Source of the DNA: NORP309 sp045107085
Lineage (GTDB): Bacteria; Pseudomonadota; Gammaproteobacteria; Xanthomonadales; Marinicellaceae
DNA length: 64,000 nt
Assembly (NCBI GenBank): GCA_045107085.1
Contig: JBGCFT010000094.1
Coordinates: 1 to 64,000, forward strand
Direction of reading: 5' to 3'
In this document: in pieces, positions 26,886-36,688 of the stretch
Position numbering within the stretch: position 1 is the stretch's first letter
How the letters are laid out: every line of letters begins with the position of its first letter
Made by a program: the position numbers and the translations under genes
Notes under the pieces: model-generated
Databases searched by the model: none
Seen by the model: the letters and a program-made list of their open reading frames with translations, nothing else
Told to the model about the DNA's origin: nothing

Positions 26886-29237
26886 ATGTTTTGGTTGATA
26901 CTTTTAATTTTTATAACGACAATAGTTTCAAGTTTTTTTCAGATAAAACTTATAATATATAGTGCATTAATATTGTCGATTGAATTATTGTTTATACAAT
27001 TTTCTTTCATTACATATCTCGAATTTTTTATAATCTTTATATTGACTTTAGCCATAATATCAATATTAAACATCAAAAAACTAAGAAGAAAGTTTATCAG
27101 TAAAACACTGTTTAAACTCTTCACCACTTCAGATAGTCAATGGAATAACTTTCAGAGAATAGATGATGGTTGGTTTGCCAGTGAATTTGAACAATCAATT
27201 TTTCAAGGAAATCCAAATTTCAGCAAAATCAAGCCTTTAAATCGGGACTTAATGTATGGCGATATTGAAAATGACATATTAAAAGTGATAACAGATCAAA
27301 AAAACGGCATAAATATTTCTTGCATCAACAGGCTATCAAAAGTCGGTGCCACTTCATTGTGTATTAAAAAAAAATACAATGGCCAAGGTTTATCAAACAA
27401 TGCAACGTCTAGAATATTAAAAAAGATTAGTCAAAATAACCCAATTTTATCTTCAATCATAGGATTGATGAATTTTGATTCATTAACAAGCTTTATCAAT
27501 AATTTTGCCAGCGAGAAGCAAAAGCAAAAGTTTTTACCGCTGATTGCTGATTCAAAAATGGTACCCTTTTTAAAACCCACATCTTTATATGAAACTTTAG
27601 AAAGCCAAAAATCTTCAATCGAAGGAAGGGTGGAAAAGGAATTTTTAAATGGCAAAGAAGTTAAAGGCATAAGAATTTCTTTCCAAAACATTATTTTGCT
27701 AGGCACATCTCAGTCTAATTGTTTTTATATAAATGTCAATATCAAAGATTTTAATAACTTACATGGTAACACCACACATCTTGGCACATCTATTTGTATT
27801 ATTAATAATGAAATTGAAGGCCTTGTTTACAAAAAAGGACTTAAGGCGTTTGATAATTATTTGTATTATTATGCTTGTTCAGGCAAGAACATTTTCATAC
27901 CATTCAGTCATATAATCAATGAATCAACAGGTATTGGAAATGGCCTTAAATATATGTATATCAACCAATGTATTTCCTGCACTATTTGGCCTCTGGCTGT
28001 CTCAATACCAACCAACAACACCTCAACCTTAACATCCTGGTATTTTGCTCATTTACAAAAACAAAATGGCCGACAGTTACTAAGTTATAAAGTCGTTCAA
28101 TCTAAACTAAACGAATTATTTGTTCAGTGCTTAACACTCAATTTAATTGACAACTTAACCCTTCAAGATCATTTAAAATTTACCGCAATATTAAATAAAA
28201 ATTCTCATATATCCAGAACAATGAAGCATTTAGGGCTTCTAAGAGGTATTTTAGGTTCTAATGCTCACAATATTAAAACAGAGAGTAAAGTCAGATCTTT
28301 TTATAAAGTGGTTCACTTAACAACTGAACTCGATGGCATGAGTTATGAAATTAACCAATTGCCTTTAATCAAAAAAGCTGCATTAGCTTGCCACCCTTAT
28401 TATGATAAAGAAGTTAAATTATTATCCTCAAAACAACCCAATGACTTACATCAATTTGACCAATTAATATTTCAACATGTTGGTTATATATTACATAATT
28501 TAGCCAAAGTCTGGATATATACTTTAAGCACTTCGTTTTTTGGCAAACTATTTTTTAAAAGATCAAAATTTAAATTTATGATAAAAAGAATGAGTGCTAG
28601 CTTTGCATTCTTATCAGATATAACTTTAATTAACTGGACATTTAAAAGTAAAGTTAACACCAGTTTCGCCAGTCACTTAGGTGAATGCATTCAGTACTTA
28701 ACCGAATCCATAGTTTTGCATGATTACTATTACAATGATAGCACCAAATCAGAGGGCAAAAAATTATCTAAAAACGCCTTAAAAAATAGTTTATTTTCCT
28801 GTCAAAAATCTCTAAAAAACACAATAAATCTGGCTTTTAATCGATTTACAGCATTGTGTATGAAACTAGTATTATTCCCCTTTGGCAAACCCTACCATAA
28901 AATAACATCCTACAAACCCTTGCATTCTCAAATTGAAAAAATTTGTAGCAAAGAAAACAACCCAACAGAACATAGTACAGATTTTTCACCTTTTCTAGAG
29001 AAAATCCATCAAGCTAAATTAAAATTAAAAGCAGCAGAGTCTGCAGAAATTGCAGTCACTAATGCAACAGGTACACCCTTAAATACTGACAATTATGAGG
29101 CACTAATAGATCGCTGTCTAGCCGCAGGAATTGTCAGTGTAGAACAATCAGAACAGTTAAGAGATGCTTATTTAAGTATCTTGGAAATTAAGATCACTAA
29201 TCATTTTGGTTCAAATTACGAGAAAAAACAATTATGA
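26886..29237 (+). CDS. fadE: strongly diverged FadE-type acyl-CoA dehydrogenase
   Basis: 783 residues from ATG 26886 (13 bases after the TetR stop). The FadE frame is recognisable: two to three N-terminal TM helices (1-60), DGWFASEFEQSIFQGNP before the dehydrogenase domain, CHPYYDKEV, and a long C-terminal domain. However, motifs conserved in FadE are lost. The FAD/substrate loop TSPEAGSDAG reads TSLYETLESQ, and the block ITVEGANILTRS reads LTTELDGMSYEI, which puts Asp483 or a shifted Glu481 where the catalytic Glu belongs. There is no frameshift or stop. It overlaps fadB by four bases. It may be a non-catalytic or altered paralogue. Confidence 0.75.
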   Translation: MFWLILLIFITTIVSSFFQIKLIIYSALILSIELLFIQFSFITYLEFFIIFILTLAIISILNIKKLRRKFISKTLFKLFTTSDSQWNNFQRIDDGWFASEFEQSIFQGNPNFSKIKPLNRDLMYGDIENDILKVITDQKNGINISCINRLSKVGATSLCIKKKYNGQGLSNNATSRILKKISQNNPILSSIIGLMNFDSLTSFINNFASEKQKQKFLPLIADSKMVPFLKPTSLYETLESQKSSIEGRVEKEFLNGKEVKGIRISFQNIILLGTSQSNCFYINVNIKDFNNLHGNTTHLGTSICIINNEIEGLVYKKGLKAFDNYLYYYACSGKNIFIPFSHIINESTGIGNGLKYMYINQCISCTIWPLAVSIPTNNTSTLTSWYFAHLQKQNGRQLLSYKVVQSKLNELFVQCLTLNLIDNLTLQDHLKFTAILNKNSHISRTMKHLGLLRGILGSNAHNIKTESKVRSFYKVVHLTTELDGMSYEINQLPLIKKAALACHPYYDKEVKLLSSKQPNDLHQFDQLIFQHVGYILHNLAKVWIYTLSTSFFGKLFFKRSKFKFMIKRMSASFAFLSDITLINWTFKSKVNTSFASHLGECIQYLTESIVLHDYYYNDSTKSEGKKLSKNALKNSLFSCQKSLKNTINLAFNRFTALCMKLVLFPFGKPYHKITSYKPLHSQIEKICSKENNPTEHSTDFSPFLEKIHQAKLKLKAAESAEIAVTNATGTPLNTDNYEALIDRCLAAGIVSVEQSEQLRDAYLSILEIKITNHFGSNYEKKQL

Positions 29238-31603
29238 AAAATAAAACACATATTAAAAACGTTGCGGTTTTAGGCGCTGGAGTTATGGGAGCACAAATTG
29301 CTGCCCATTTTGCCAATGCGAATATTCCGGTCACCTTATTTGATCTTCCAGTAGAAGGAAAAAATAAAAACGCCATTATTCATGGAGCTTTGAAAATGTT
29401 AGGCAAAGCAAAACCGGCTCCTTTAGGAATTAAATCTAATGTAAAACTGATCAAAGCGGCAAACTATGATGATGACCTTGAAAAGCTTACTGAAGCAGAT
29501 TTGATTATTGAAGCTGTTGTAGAACGTATGGATATTAAAAAAAGCCTGTATGACAAAATTGAAGATTATGTCAGATCAGACGCCATTTTTGCTACTAATA
29601 CATCGGGCTTAAGCATCAATGCACTATCCGAAGTTTTTCCAGAAAATCTCAAAGGACGTTTTTGTGGCGTCCATTTTTTTAATCCGCCACGTTACATGCA
29701 TTTAGTTGAGATTATTGCAACTGATAAAACAGATCAAGTTGTGGTTGATTCATTAACCGAGTTATTAACATCCACATTAGGTAAAGGCGTAGTAAACGCA
29801 AAAGACACACCAAATTTTATCGCCAATAGAATTGGAGTCTTTTCAATATTGTGTACTATATATCATGGGATGAAGTTTAATATTCCACTAGAAACATTAG
29901 ATGCACTAACTGGTACTTTAATTGGCCGAGCAAAAAGTGCGACTTTACGCACCGCTGATGTTGTAGGATTAGATACATTAAATCACACTGTCAACACCAT
30001 GAAAAATGGGTTGCCAGAAGATCCATGGCAAAAACATTACCAATTACCAAAATGGCTATTAGATTTAATTGATGCAGGTGCATTAGGACAAAAAACTAAA
30101 GCAGGAATTTATAAAAAAGAAGGCAAAGAGATTAAAATTCTTGACTTCAAAAAAGGCGAATACCGATCACAAAATGCAGAAATAGATCCTGAAGTTTTGA
30201 CAATTTTAAAGAATAAAAACCCATCAGAAAGAATGGAACAATTACGCAACTTAAAAAATTCTGATCAAGCACAATTTTTATGGAGCATGTATCGTGATTT
30301 ATTCCATTATTCTGCCAATCATTTGGCTGATATCGCTGATAACGCACGTGACATTGATTTTGCTATTCGTTGGGGATTTGGATGGAAGCAAGGGCCTTTT
30401 GAAATTTGGCAAGCCGCTGGCTGGGGACAAGTTACTTCATGGCTCAATGAGGACATGAAAAATGGTGAAACAATGATTCAAAAATCTCTACCAGATTGGG
30501 TCTCTCAAATTGATGCCATTCATAAACAAGAAGGATCCTATTCAGCCAAACAAAATACTTATCAGCCACGCCCAGATCTAGATGTCTTTAAAAGACAAAT
30601 ATTTCCTGAATTAACCATTGGTGAAAAAGCCAATTATGGGACAACTGTTTTTGAAGATGATGATATTCGTTTGTGGCACATGGATGATGATATTCTAATT
30701 ACAAGTTTCAAAACCAAACAACATATTGTAACGGTAGGAGTTTTAGCTGGTATTCAAAAAGCTGTTGATATTGCTGAGGAAAGTTACAAAGGCATGGTCA
30801 TTTGGCAAACAAAAGATCCCTTTACATTAGGGGCGAATCTTGCCCCTGCACTTTCAGCAATTGCAGAAGGAAAGGTTGATGAAGTTGAAGCATTAGTCAA
30901 TACTTTTCAACAAACATCTCAAAAATTAAGGTTCTCAAAAGTACCTACTATTATTGCACCAAGAGGAATGACTCTAGGTGGAGGGTGTGAATTTAGCATG
31001 AATGCAACATCAGTAGTCGCTGGGTTTGAATCTTATATTGGATTAGTTGAGGCAGGTGTTGGTTTGTTACCAGCAGGTGGAGGACTAAAAGAAATTGCAC
31101 GTCGCACCTCTGAAGATTTTGAAACTGGTGATTTGTACCCACAAATTGAACATTTCTTTAAACTTGTTGCCATGGGACAAGTAGCAGGATCGGCTCAAGA
31201 AGCCAAACAATGGAAACTGATTAAACCTTGTACAGATGTTGTATTTAATACACATGAAGTGCTTCATGTAGCTAAAGAAAAAGTTAAATGGTTACATTCT
31301 AAAGGCTATCAACCTCCTTTCGAAAACACAAATATTAGGGTTGTTGGCCAAGCCGGTATTGCCAATATGAAGATGATTTTAGCCAATATGATGGCAGGTC
31401 ACATGGTGAGTCCTCATGATTACGAAATCGCAGTGCGTATTGCCACTGTAATAGCAGGTGGTGATGTGGACAGTAATAGCTTAGTCACTGAGCAATATTT
31501 ATTAGACTTAGAAAGAAAACTATTCATGGAGTTAATACAAATGCCAAAAACATTAGCGAGAATCGAACACACTTTAAAAACTGGCAAACCTTTACGCAAC
31601 TAG
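29234..31603 (+). CDS. fadB: 3-hydroxyacyl-CoA dehydrogenase / enoyl-CoA hydratase
   Basis: Bifunctional beta-oxidation protein, 789 residues, with the dehydrogenase first and hydratase last, the reverse of E. coli FadB and like Bacillus FadN or Xanthomonas-type enzymes. The NAD site is VLGAGVMGAQIAAHF (about 11-25); the HFFNPPRYMHLVEII block is present. The hydratase half keeps both Glu positions, in TLGGGCEF and GLVEAGVGLLPAGGG. Both activities look intact, in contrast to the FadE before it. The ATG overlaps the fadE TGA; fadA follows after 11 bases. Confidence 0.94.
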   Translation: MKNKTHIKNVAVLGAGVMGAQIAAHFANANIPVTLFDLPVEGKNKNAIIHGALKMLGKAKPAPLGIKSNVKLIKAANYDDDLEKLTEADLIIEAVVERMDIKKSLYDKIEDYVRSDAIFATNTSGLSINALSEVFPENLKGRFCGVHFFNPPRYMHLVEIIATDKTDQVVVDSLTELLTSTLGKGVVNAKDTPNFIANRIGVFSILCTIYHGMKFNIPLETLDALTGTLIGRAKSATLRTADVVGLDTLNHTVNTMKNGLPEDPWQKHYQLPKWLLDLIDAGALGQKTKAGIYKKEGKEIKILDFKKGEYRSQNAEIDPEVLTILKNKNPSERMEQLRNLKNSDQAQFLWSMYRDLFHYSANHLADIADNARDIDFAIRWGFGWKQGPFEIWQAAGWGQVTSWLNEDMKNGETMIQKSLPDWVSQIDAIHKQEGSYSAKQNTYQPRPDLDVFKRQIFPELTIGEKANYGTTVFEDDDIRLWHMDDDILITSFKTKQHIVTVGVLAGIQKAVDIAEESYKGMVIWQTKDPFTLGANLAPALSAIAEGKVDEVEALVNTFQQTSQKLRFSKVPTIIAPRGMTLGGGCEFSMNATSVVAGFESYIGLVEAGVGLLPAGGGLKEIARRTSEDFETGDLYPQIEHFFKLVAMGQVAGSAQEAKQWKLIKPCTDVVFNTHEVLHVAKEKVKWLHSKGYQPPFENTNIRVVGQAGIANMKMILANMMAGHMVSPHDYEIAVRIATVIAGGDVDSNSLVTEQYLLDLERKLFMELIQMPKTLARIEHTLKTGKPLRN

Positions 31604-31614
31604 GAGAATTAGAC

Positions 31615-32808
31615 ATGAAAAAAGTACAAGAAGTTTATATAGTAGAAGCCGTTAGAACTCCTGTTGGTAAAGCACCAAGAGGTATGTTTAACAAAACCCG
31701 CCCTGATGATTTATTGGCACATTGTATGTCTACGATGTTATCAAGACATCCAGATTTTGATAAAAATGAAATTGGAGATGTCGTCATAGGCTGTGCTATG
31801 CCAGAGGGAGAACAAGGCATGAATATTGCTAGAATTGCAAGCTTACTCGCTGGTATTCCTGACACCGTCTCAGCCATGACAATCAATAGATTTTGCTCAT
31901 CAGGAGTTCAAGCAATTGCCATAGCGGCTCAACAAATTGCGACAGGACAAATGAGTGCTGCCATAGCAGGTGGAACAGAAAGCATGAGCATGGTTCCAAT
32001 GATGGGCAACAAAATTGCAATGAATCCAAAAGTATTTGAAGATGACAATATTGGAATTGCATATGGTATGGGAATCACAGCTGAAAATGTGGCCAGTCAA
32101 TGGAAAATCTCTAGGCAAGCCCAAGATGAGTTTGCATATAATTCACATCAAAGGGCCATGAATGCCATAAAAAATGGTTATTTCAAAGATGAAATTGTTC
32201 CATACGAAGTTGAATCTCGCATTGCTGACTTAGAAAAAGCAACAACAATTGTTAAAAAACGCATTGTGGATACTGATGAAGGAGCACGCCCAGACACATC
32301 AACTGACGTATTAAATAAGTTACGTGCTGTTTTTAAATTTGGTGGCTCTGTTACAGCAGGAAACAGTTCACAAATGAGTGATGGCGCAGGAGCGTTGTTA
32401 CTGGTGAATGAAGAAACTTTAAAAAGATACAACATGACACCAATCGCAAAGTATCATGCATTTGCTGTTGCTGGTGTTCCAGCAGATATTATGGGCATTG
32501 GTCCTATTAAGGCGATTCCTAAAGCTTTAGAATTAGCTGGATTAAAATCAAATGACATGGATTGGATTGAATTAAACGAGGCATTTGCCGCTCAGTCATT
32601 GGCTGTCATTGGCGATTTAGATTTAGATACTGACAAAGTCAATCCAAATGGTGGAGCTATTGCCTTAGGACATCCATTAGGAGCAACTGGAGCTATTCGT
32701 GCTGCCACGGCGATTCATGGTTTACGCAGAACCGGTGGTAAATATGGAATGGTAACCATGTGTATTGGCACTGGAATGGGCGCTGCAGGTATTTTTGAAG
32801 CTTTGTAG
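31615..32808 (+). CDS. fadA: acetyl-CoA C-acyltransferase (thiolase)
   Basis: Last step of the beta-oxidation cycle: thiolytic release of acetyl-CoA. 397 residues, with nucleophile Cys94 in INRFCSSGVQAI, His353 in GGAIALGHPLGATG and Cys383 in MCIGTGMG, so fully catalytic. AGGAG precedes the ATG by eight bases. It is the last gene of the tetR-fadE-fadB-fadA operon and ends before a clear terminator. Confidence 0.95.
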   Translation: MKKVQEVYIVEAVRTPVGKAPRGMFNKTRPDDLLAHCMSTMLSRHPDFDKNEIGDVVIGCAMPEGEQGMNIARIASLLAGIPDTVSAMTINRFCSSGVQAIAIAAQQIATGQMSAAIAGGTESMSMVPMMGNKIAMNPKVFEDDNIGIAYGMGITAENVASQWKISRQAQDEFAYNSHQRAMNAIKNGYFKDEIVPYEVESRIADLEKATTIVKKRIVDTDEGARPDTSTDVLNKLRAVFKFGGSVTAGNSSQMSDGAGALLLVNEETLKRYNMTPIAKYHAFAVAGVPADIMGIGPIKAIPKALELAGLKSNDMDWIELNEAFAAQSLAVIGDLDLDTDKVNPNGGAIALGHPLGATGAIRAATAIHGLRRTGGKYGMVTMCIGTGMGAAGIFEAL

Positions 32809-32835
32809 TTTCCTTATATCAGTTGACAAAGAATG

Positions 32836-32861
32836 AGGCACTTTTTTAAAGTGCCTTTTTT
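32836..32861 (+). terminator. terminator of the fad operon
   Basis: Stem AGGCACTTT / AAAGTGCCT with a three-base loop, followed by TTTTTATTT. Placed about 30 bases after the fadA stop. Confidence 0.88.
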
Positions 32862-32954
32862 ATTTATACCAGAAAACCTACAATTTAATGACACTGGCGT
32901 TTTGTTCGAATAAATGAGATAATGCGCGTCTTTTGAATAATCCGGAAAATAGTA

Positions 32955-34475
32955 ATGAAATTTCTTGAAGAATTAGGCGTACAAAAAATTAATTTAGGCA
33001 CTTGTTTTGATCACAATCAATGGTCACAAACAAAAGATGCTGGTGTTATTGAATCATATAATCCTGCAACAAATGAATTGATGGGATCTGTCTACTCTGC
33101 TAATAACGACGACTACGAAAAAATTGTTGCCAAAGCACAATCAGTATTTAAAGATTGGAAAACTACACCAGCTCCTATTAGAGGTGAAGCTGTTCGTGTC
33201 GTTGGAAATGCACTGAGAAAGCACAAAGACGCATTAGGCTCATTGGTTGCTGCTGAAATGGGTAAAATCAAATCAGAAGGAGATGGTGAAGTACAAGAAA
33301 TGATTGATATGGCAGATCTTGCTGTTGGCATGTCTAGGCAGTTATATGGCAATACAATGCATTCAGAACGCCCTGGACATCGCATGTATGAGCAATGGCA
33401 TCCAATTGGTGTGGTCGGTATTATTTCAGCGTTTAATTTTCCTGTTGCTGTTTGGGCGTGGAACGCCTTTGTTGCAGCAATTTGTGGAAATGTCAGTATA
33501 TGGAAACCCTCTCCTAAGGTAGCTTTGTGTTCAATAGCGGTTCAAAATATTTGTAATGAAGCATTAGAAGAAGCAGGAATGCCACCTATATTCTTAATGT
33601 TTAATGATCATTCAAATGATTTGGCTCAAAAATTTGTAGACGACAAACGCATCAACTTAGTCTCATTCACAGGATCAACAGCAGTGGGTAAAATGGTTGG
33701 AGTTCAGGTTGCTAAGCGCATGGGAAGAAGCTTATTAGAATTGGGTGGAAACAATGCATTAATCGTAGATAAGTCTGCTGATTTAAATATTGCGATTCCT
33801 GGAATTGTATTTGGTGCTGTAGGAACTGCTGGTCAACGTTGCACAACTACTCGTAGATTATTCTTGCATGAAGACATTGCAGAATCTGTAACCCAAAAAC
33901 TAGTTGATGGATATAAACAAGTAAAAATTGGAAATCCACTGGATTCAGACACATTAATGGGACCTTTAATTGATGAGGGATCAGTTCAAATGTTTTTAGA
34001 TGCTGTTGCAAAGGCGAAAGAAGCTGGAGGTAAAGTATTGACTGGTGGAACACGAGTCGAAGGTGCTGGACATTTTGTTAATCCATGTATTATTAAAGCC
34101 CAAGCTGATTGGGACATAGTAAAACATGAAACTTTTGCTCCTATTTTATATGTCATGACATATTCAGATATAGAAGATGTCATTGCTCAACAAAATGATG
34201 TAGCTCAAGGATTGTCTTCTGCTCTATTCACCAATGACCTTCGCACTCAAGAAAAGTTCTTATCTGCAGCGGGCAGTGATTGCGGTATTGCCAATGTCAA
34301 TATTGGCACAAGTGGTGCTGAGATTGGTGGCGCATTTGGGGGTGAAAAAGAAACAGGTGGCGGCCGTGAAGCTGGATCGGATTCTTGGAAAGCTTACATG
34401 CGCAGACAAACCAATACCATTAACTATTCAACTGAATTACCTTTGGCTCAAGGCATTGTGTTTAATTTAGATTAA
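32955..34475 (+). CDS. ALDH7-type aldehyde dehydrogenase (alpha-aminoadipic semialdehyde / P6C dehydrogenase)
   Basis: A 506-residue NAD-dependent aldehyde dehydrogenase. The catalytic Cys is Cys296 in GTAGQRCTTTRRLF, the general base is Glu262 in LLELGGNNALIV, and FTGSTAVGKMVG is the NAD loop. AGQRCTTTRR and GAEIGGAFGGEKETGGGREA are typical of the ALDH7 (antiquitin/AmaB) group, which oxidises L-2-aminoadipate semialdehyde in lysine breakdown. It is a single-gene unit with a GATAAT (32918-32923) that may be its -10. Substrate is by family resemblance only. Confidence 0.88.
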   Translation: MKFLEELGVQKINLGTCFDHNQWSQTKDAGVIESYNPATNELMGSVYSANNDDYEKIVAKAQSVFKDWKTTPAPIRGEAVRVVGNALRKHKDALGSLVAAEMGKIKSEGDGEVQEMIDMADLAVGMSRQLYGNTMHSERPGHRMYEQWHPIGVVGIISAFNFPVAVWAWNAFVAAICGNVSIWKPSPKVALCSIAVQNICNEALEEAGMPPIFLMFNDHSNDLAQKFVDDKRINLVSFTGSTAVGKMVGVQVAKRMGRSLLELGGNNALIVDKSADLNIAIPGIVFGAVGTAGQRCTTTRRLFLHEDIAESVTQKLVDGYKQVKIGNPLDSDTLMGPLIDEGSVQMFLDAVAKAKEAGGKVLTGGTRVEGAGHFVNPCIIKAQADWDIVKHETFAPILYVMTYSDIEDVIAQQNDVAQGLSSALFTNDLRTQEKFLSAAGSDCGIANVNIGTSGAEIGGAFGGEKETGGGREAGSDSWKAYMRRQTNTINYSTELPLAQGIVFNLD

Positions 34476-34505
34476 TCATGTGTTATTTGTCAAAAACTAA
34501 AAAAA

Positions 34506-34529
34506 GGAGTTGTTCACAACTCCTTTTTT
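34506..34529 (+). terminator. terminator after the aldehyde dehydrogenase
   Basis: Stem GGAGTTG / CAACTCC with a TTCA loop, preceded by an A-run and followed by six T. Confidence 0.9.
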
Positions 34530-34587
34530 GTTATAAAAACAATAGTGATTGATCAAATTAAAACACTACAAAAAGGTAAGGATCATT

Positions 34588-35610
34588 ATGATAGAATTTT
34601 TAGGTAGAAAATTTTTACAACAATTACCTGCTGAAAAAGCGCATGACTTGAGTATTAAGTTATTGAATAGTCCTTTTTCGTTATTAGCACACAATAAACA
34701 GATATCTCATCCAGTTGAATTATTTGGTGTCACTTTTAAAAACCCTGTTGGTTTAGCAGCTGGTTTTGATAAAAACGCCGATGCTGTCAACGGTTTATCA
34801 AAACTGGGTTTTGGGTTTATTGAAGTAGGAACAGTAACACCCAAACCCCAAGACGGAAATCCTAAACCTCGTTTATTTAGATTATCAAAAAATCAAGCGA
34901 TAATTAATCGAATGGGGTTTAACAACAAAGGTGTGGATTATTTAGTTAATAAACTAAAAAGATGTAGGCCAAATATTGTTATTGGAATTAACATAGGAAA
35001 AAACAAGAATACTCCCAATAAAAGTGCAGCTGATGATTATTTGATTTGCTTTAAAAAAGTACACCAATTAGCAGATTATGTCACCGTCAATATATCTTCT
35101 CCCAATACACAAGACTTAAGGCAACTACAAGAAGCTGAAAATCTTGCAAAATTATTAAAAACATTAAAAAAATCACAATTAACACTTCAAGAAGAATCAG
35201 GAAAATATACTCCAATAGTAGTAAAAATCGCACCAGATCAATGTGATGAAGCCACAATCGAAATTGCTAAAACCATAAAAAAGGTGGGTATGGATGGAAT
35301 TATTTGCACCAATACGACTGTTTCAAAAAATAATTTAAAAAAAGAATCTCATATAAAAGAAGCAGGAGGATTAAGTGGAAAGCCTTTAAACATAAGGTCT
35401 AATGAGATAATTAGGCTCTGCAGAAAGGAATTAGGCAGCGATTTTCCAATAATTGGAGTGGGTGGAATTTTGACAGATGACGATGCAATGAGTAAAATAA
35501 CCGCTGGCGCAGATTTGGTTCAAATATATACTGGACTGATTTATCAAGGGCCACAACTTATTAAACACATAAATAAAAAATTAATTACGGAATCACAATT
35601 AAAAAATTAA
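34588..35610 (+). CDS. pyrD: dihydroorotate dehydrogenase, class 2 (quinone)
   Basis: Membrane-associated flavoprotein oxidising dihydroorotate to orotate with quinone in pyrimidine synthesis. 340 residues from the ATG at 34588, chosen for AAGGTAAGGA just upstream; the in-frame TTG at 34549 is probably not used. GLAAGFDKNADAVNGL binds FMN, NISSPNT contains the catalytic Ser of class 2, and GVGGILTDDDAM closes the barrel. An N-terminal amphipathic region is present. The murB start directly follows the stop codon. Confidence 0.95.
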   Translation: MIEFLGRKFLQQLPAEKAHDLSIKLLNSPFSLLAHNKQISHPVELFGVTFKNPVGLAAGFDKNADAVNGLSKLGFGFIEVGTVTPKPQDGNPKPRLFRLSKNQAIINRMGFNNKGVDYLVNKLKRCRPNIVIGINIGKNKNTPNKSAADDYLICFKKVHQLADYVTVNISSPNTQDLRQLQEAENLAKLLKTLKKSQLTLQEESGKYTPIVVKIAPDQCDEATIEIAKTIKKVGMDGIICTNTTVSKNNLKKESHIKEAGGLSGKPLNIRSNEIIRLCRKELGSDFPIIGVGGILTDDDAMSKITAGADLVQIYTGLIYQGPQLIKHINKKLITESQLKN

Positions 35611-36609
35611 ATGAAAGTAACTGAAAATTTTAACTTAAAAAATCACAACACCCTTGCAATCAATTGCCATTGCGACCAATTTATCTTAATTCAAAATATG
35701 CATGATGTGGAAAAAGTTGTTCCCTATGTTGGTAAACAAGGACTTTTTATTCTCGGATCAGGCAGCAATCTTGTTCTCACTAAAAATATTGAAAAGCCTG
35801 TTGTTCATCTCGCTTCTAGATTTCATGCCAGAATAGTTGATGGACTCGCTATAGTTTGGGCTGGATCAATGTGGAGTGATTTTGTAAAATGGTCAGTTAA
35901 GAAAGGTTTAGGCGGAATCGAAAATTTAGCTGCCATCCCAGGCACTGTTGGTGGAGCACCAGAACAAAATATTGGAGCTTATGGAGCGGAAGTCAAAGAT
36001 ACTATCGTTTGGGTGGAGGTGTTTAATTATAGAACAGGTTTGTTTCAACGCTTAAGTAATGATGAATGTCGCTTCATGTACAGAACCAGTATTTTTAAAG
36101 AGTCTGATAATCCTTGGATTATTACAAGAATAGCGTTTGAACTTTCTAAGTCAGCTGAATTAAATTTGAGTTATGATGGAGTCAAGCAAGAACTTGAAAA
36201 CATGAATATTATTGATCCAACATATGCTGATGTAGCAAATGCAATAACAGCCATTAGACAAAGAAAATTACCTGACTATAATGAAATTCCCAATGTAGGT
36301 AGTTTTTATAAAAACCCTATTATTGATGAAAAACATCACAAAAGGTTGGCTAGAAAGTATGACGATATAGTTTCATACCCTTTAGAAAATAACCATTTCA
36401 GAATTAGTGCAGCTTGGTTACTAGAAACCTGTGGGTTTAAAGGTTACCGTATGCACGAATGTGGTTTTTCTGACAAACATGCATTAGTTTTAGTAAATTA
36501 TGGTGATGCAACTGGTAAAGAAATAATTAGCCTTAGCAAAGAAGCCATTAGGTCAGTAAGCCAAAAGTTTAAAATAAAATTAAAAATTGAGCCTCAAATA
36601 ATTCTATAA
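35611..36609 (+). CDS. murB: UDP-N-acetylenolpyruvoylglucosamine reductase
   Basis: NADPH/FAD reductase making UDP-MurNAc, second committed step of peptidoglycan synthesis. 332 residues, type I MurB. LGSGSNLVLT and NLAAIPGTVGGAPEQNIGAY bind FAD, YRTSIFK holds an active-site Arg, the proton donor Ser is in NVGSFYKNP, and the C-terminal Glu is in KIEPQ. It abuts pyrD with no gap, so they form a two-gene operon. Confidence 0.95.
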   Translation: MKVTENFNLKNHNTLAINCHCDQFILIQNMHDVEKVVPYVGKQGLFILGSGSNLVLTKNIEKPVVHLASRFHARIVDGLAIVWAGSMWSDFVKWSVKKGLGGIENLAAIPGTVGGAPEQNIGAYGAEVKDTIVWVEVFNYRTGLFQRLSNDECRFMYRTSIFKESDNPWIITRIAFELSKSAELNLSYDGVKQELENMNIIDPTYADVANAITAIRQRKLPDYNEIPNVGSFYKNPIIDEKHHKRLARKYDDIVSYPLENNHFRISAAWLLETCGFKGYRMHECGFSDKHALVLVNYGDATGKEIISLSKEAIRSVSQKFKIKLKIEPQIIL

Positions 36610-36632
36610 AGCATAATTAAATGTAGTTAATA

Positions 36633-36656
36633 TAAGCCAGCTAATGAGCTGGCTTA
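36633..36656. terminator. bidirectional hairpin between murB and the transglycosylase gene
   Basis: Perfect 10-bp stem TAAGCCAGCT / AGCTGGCTTA with an AATG loop between convergent genes. T-runs are weak on both sides, so it may rely on stem strength. Confidence 0.7.
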
Positions 36657-36688
36657 AATAAATAAAGTCCATGGATTATTAATCTCTA

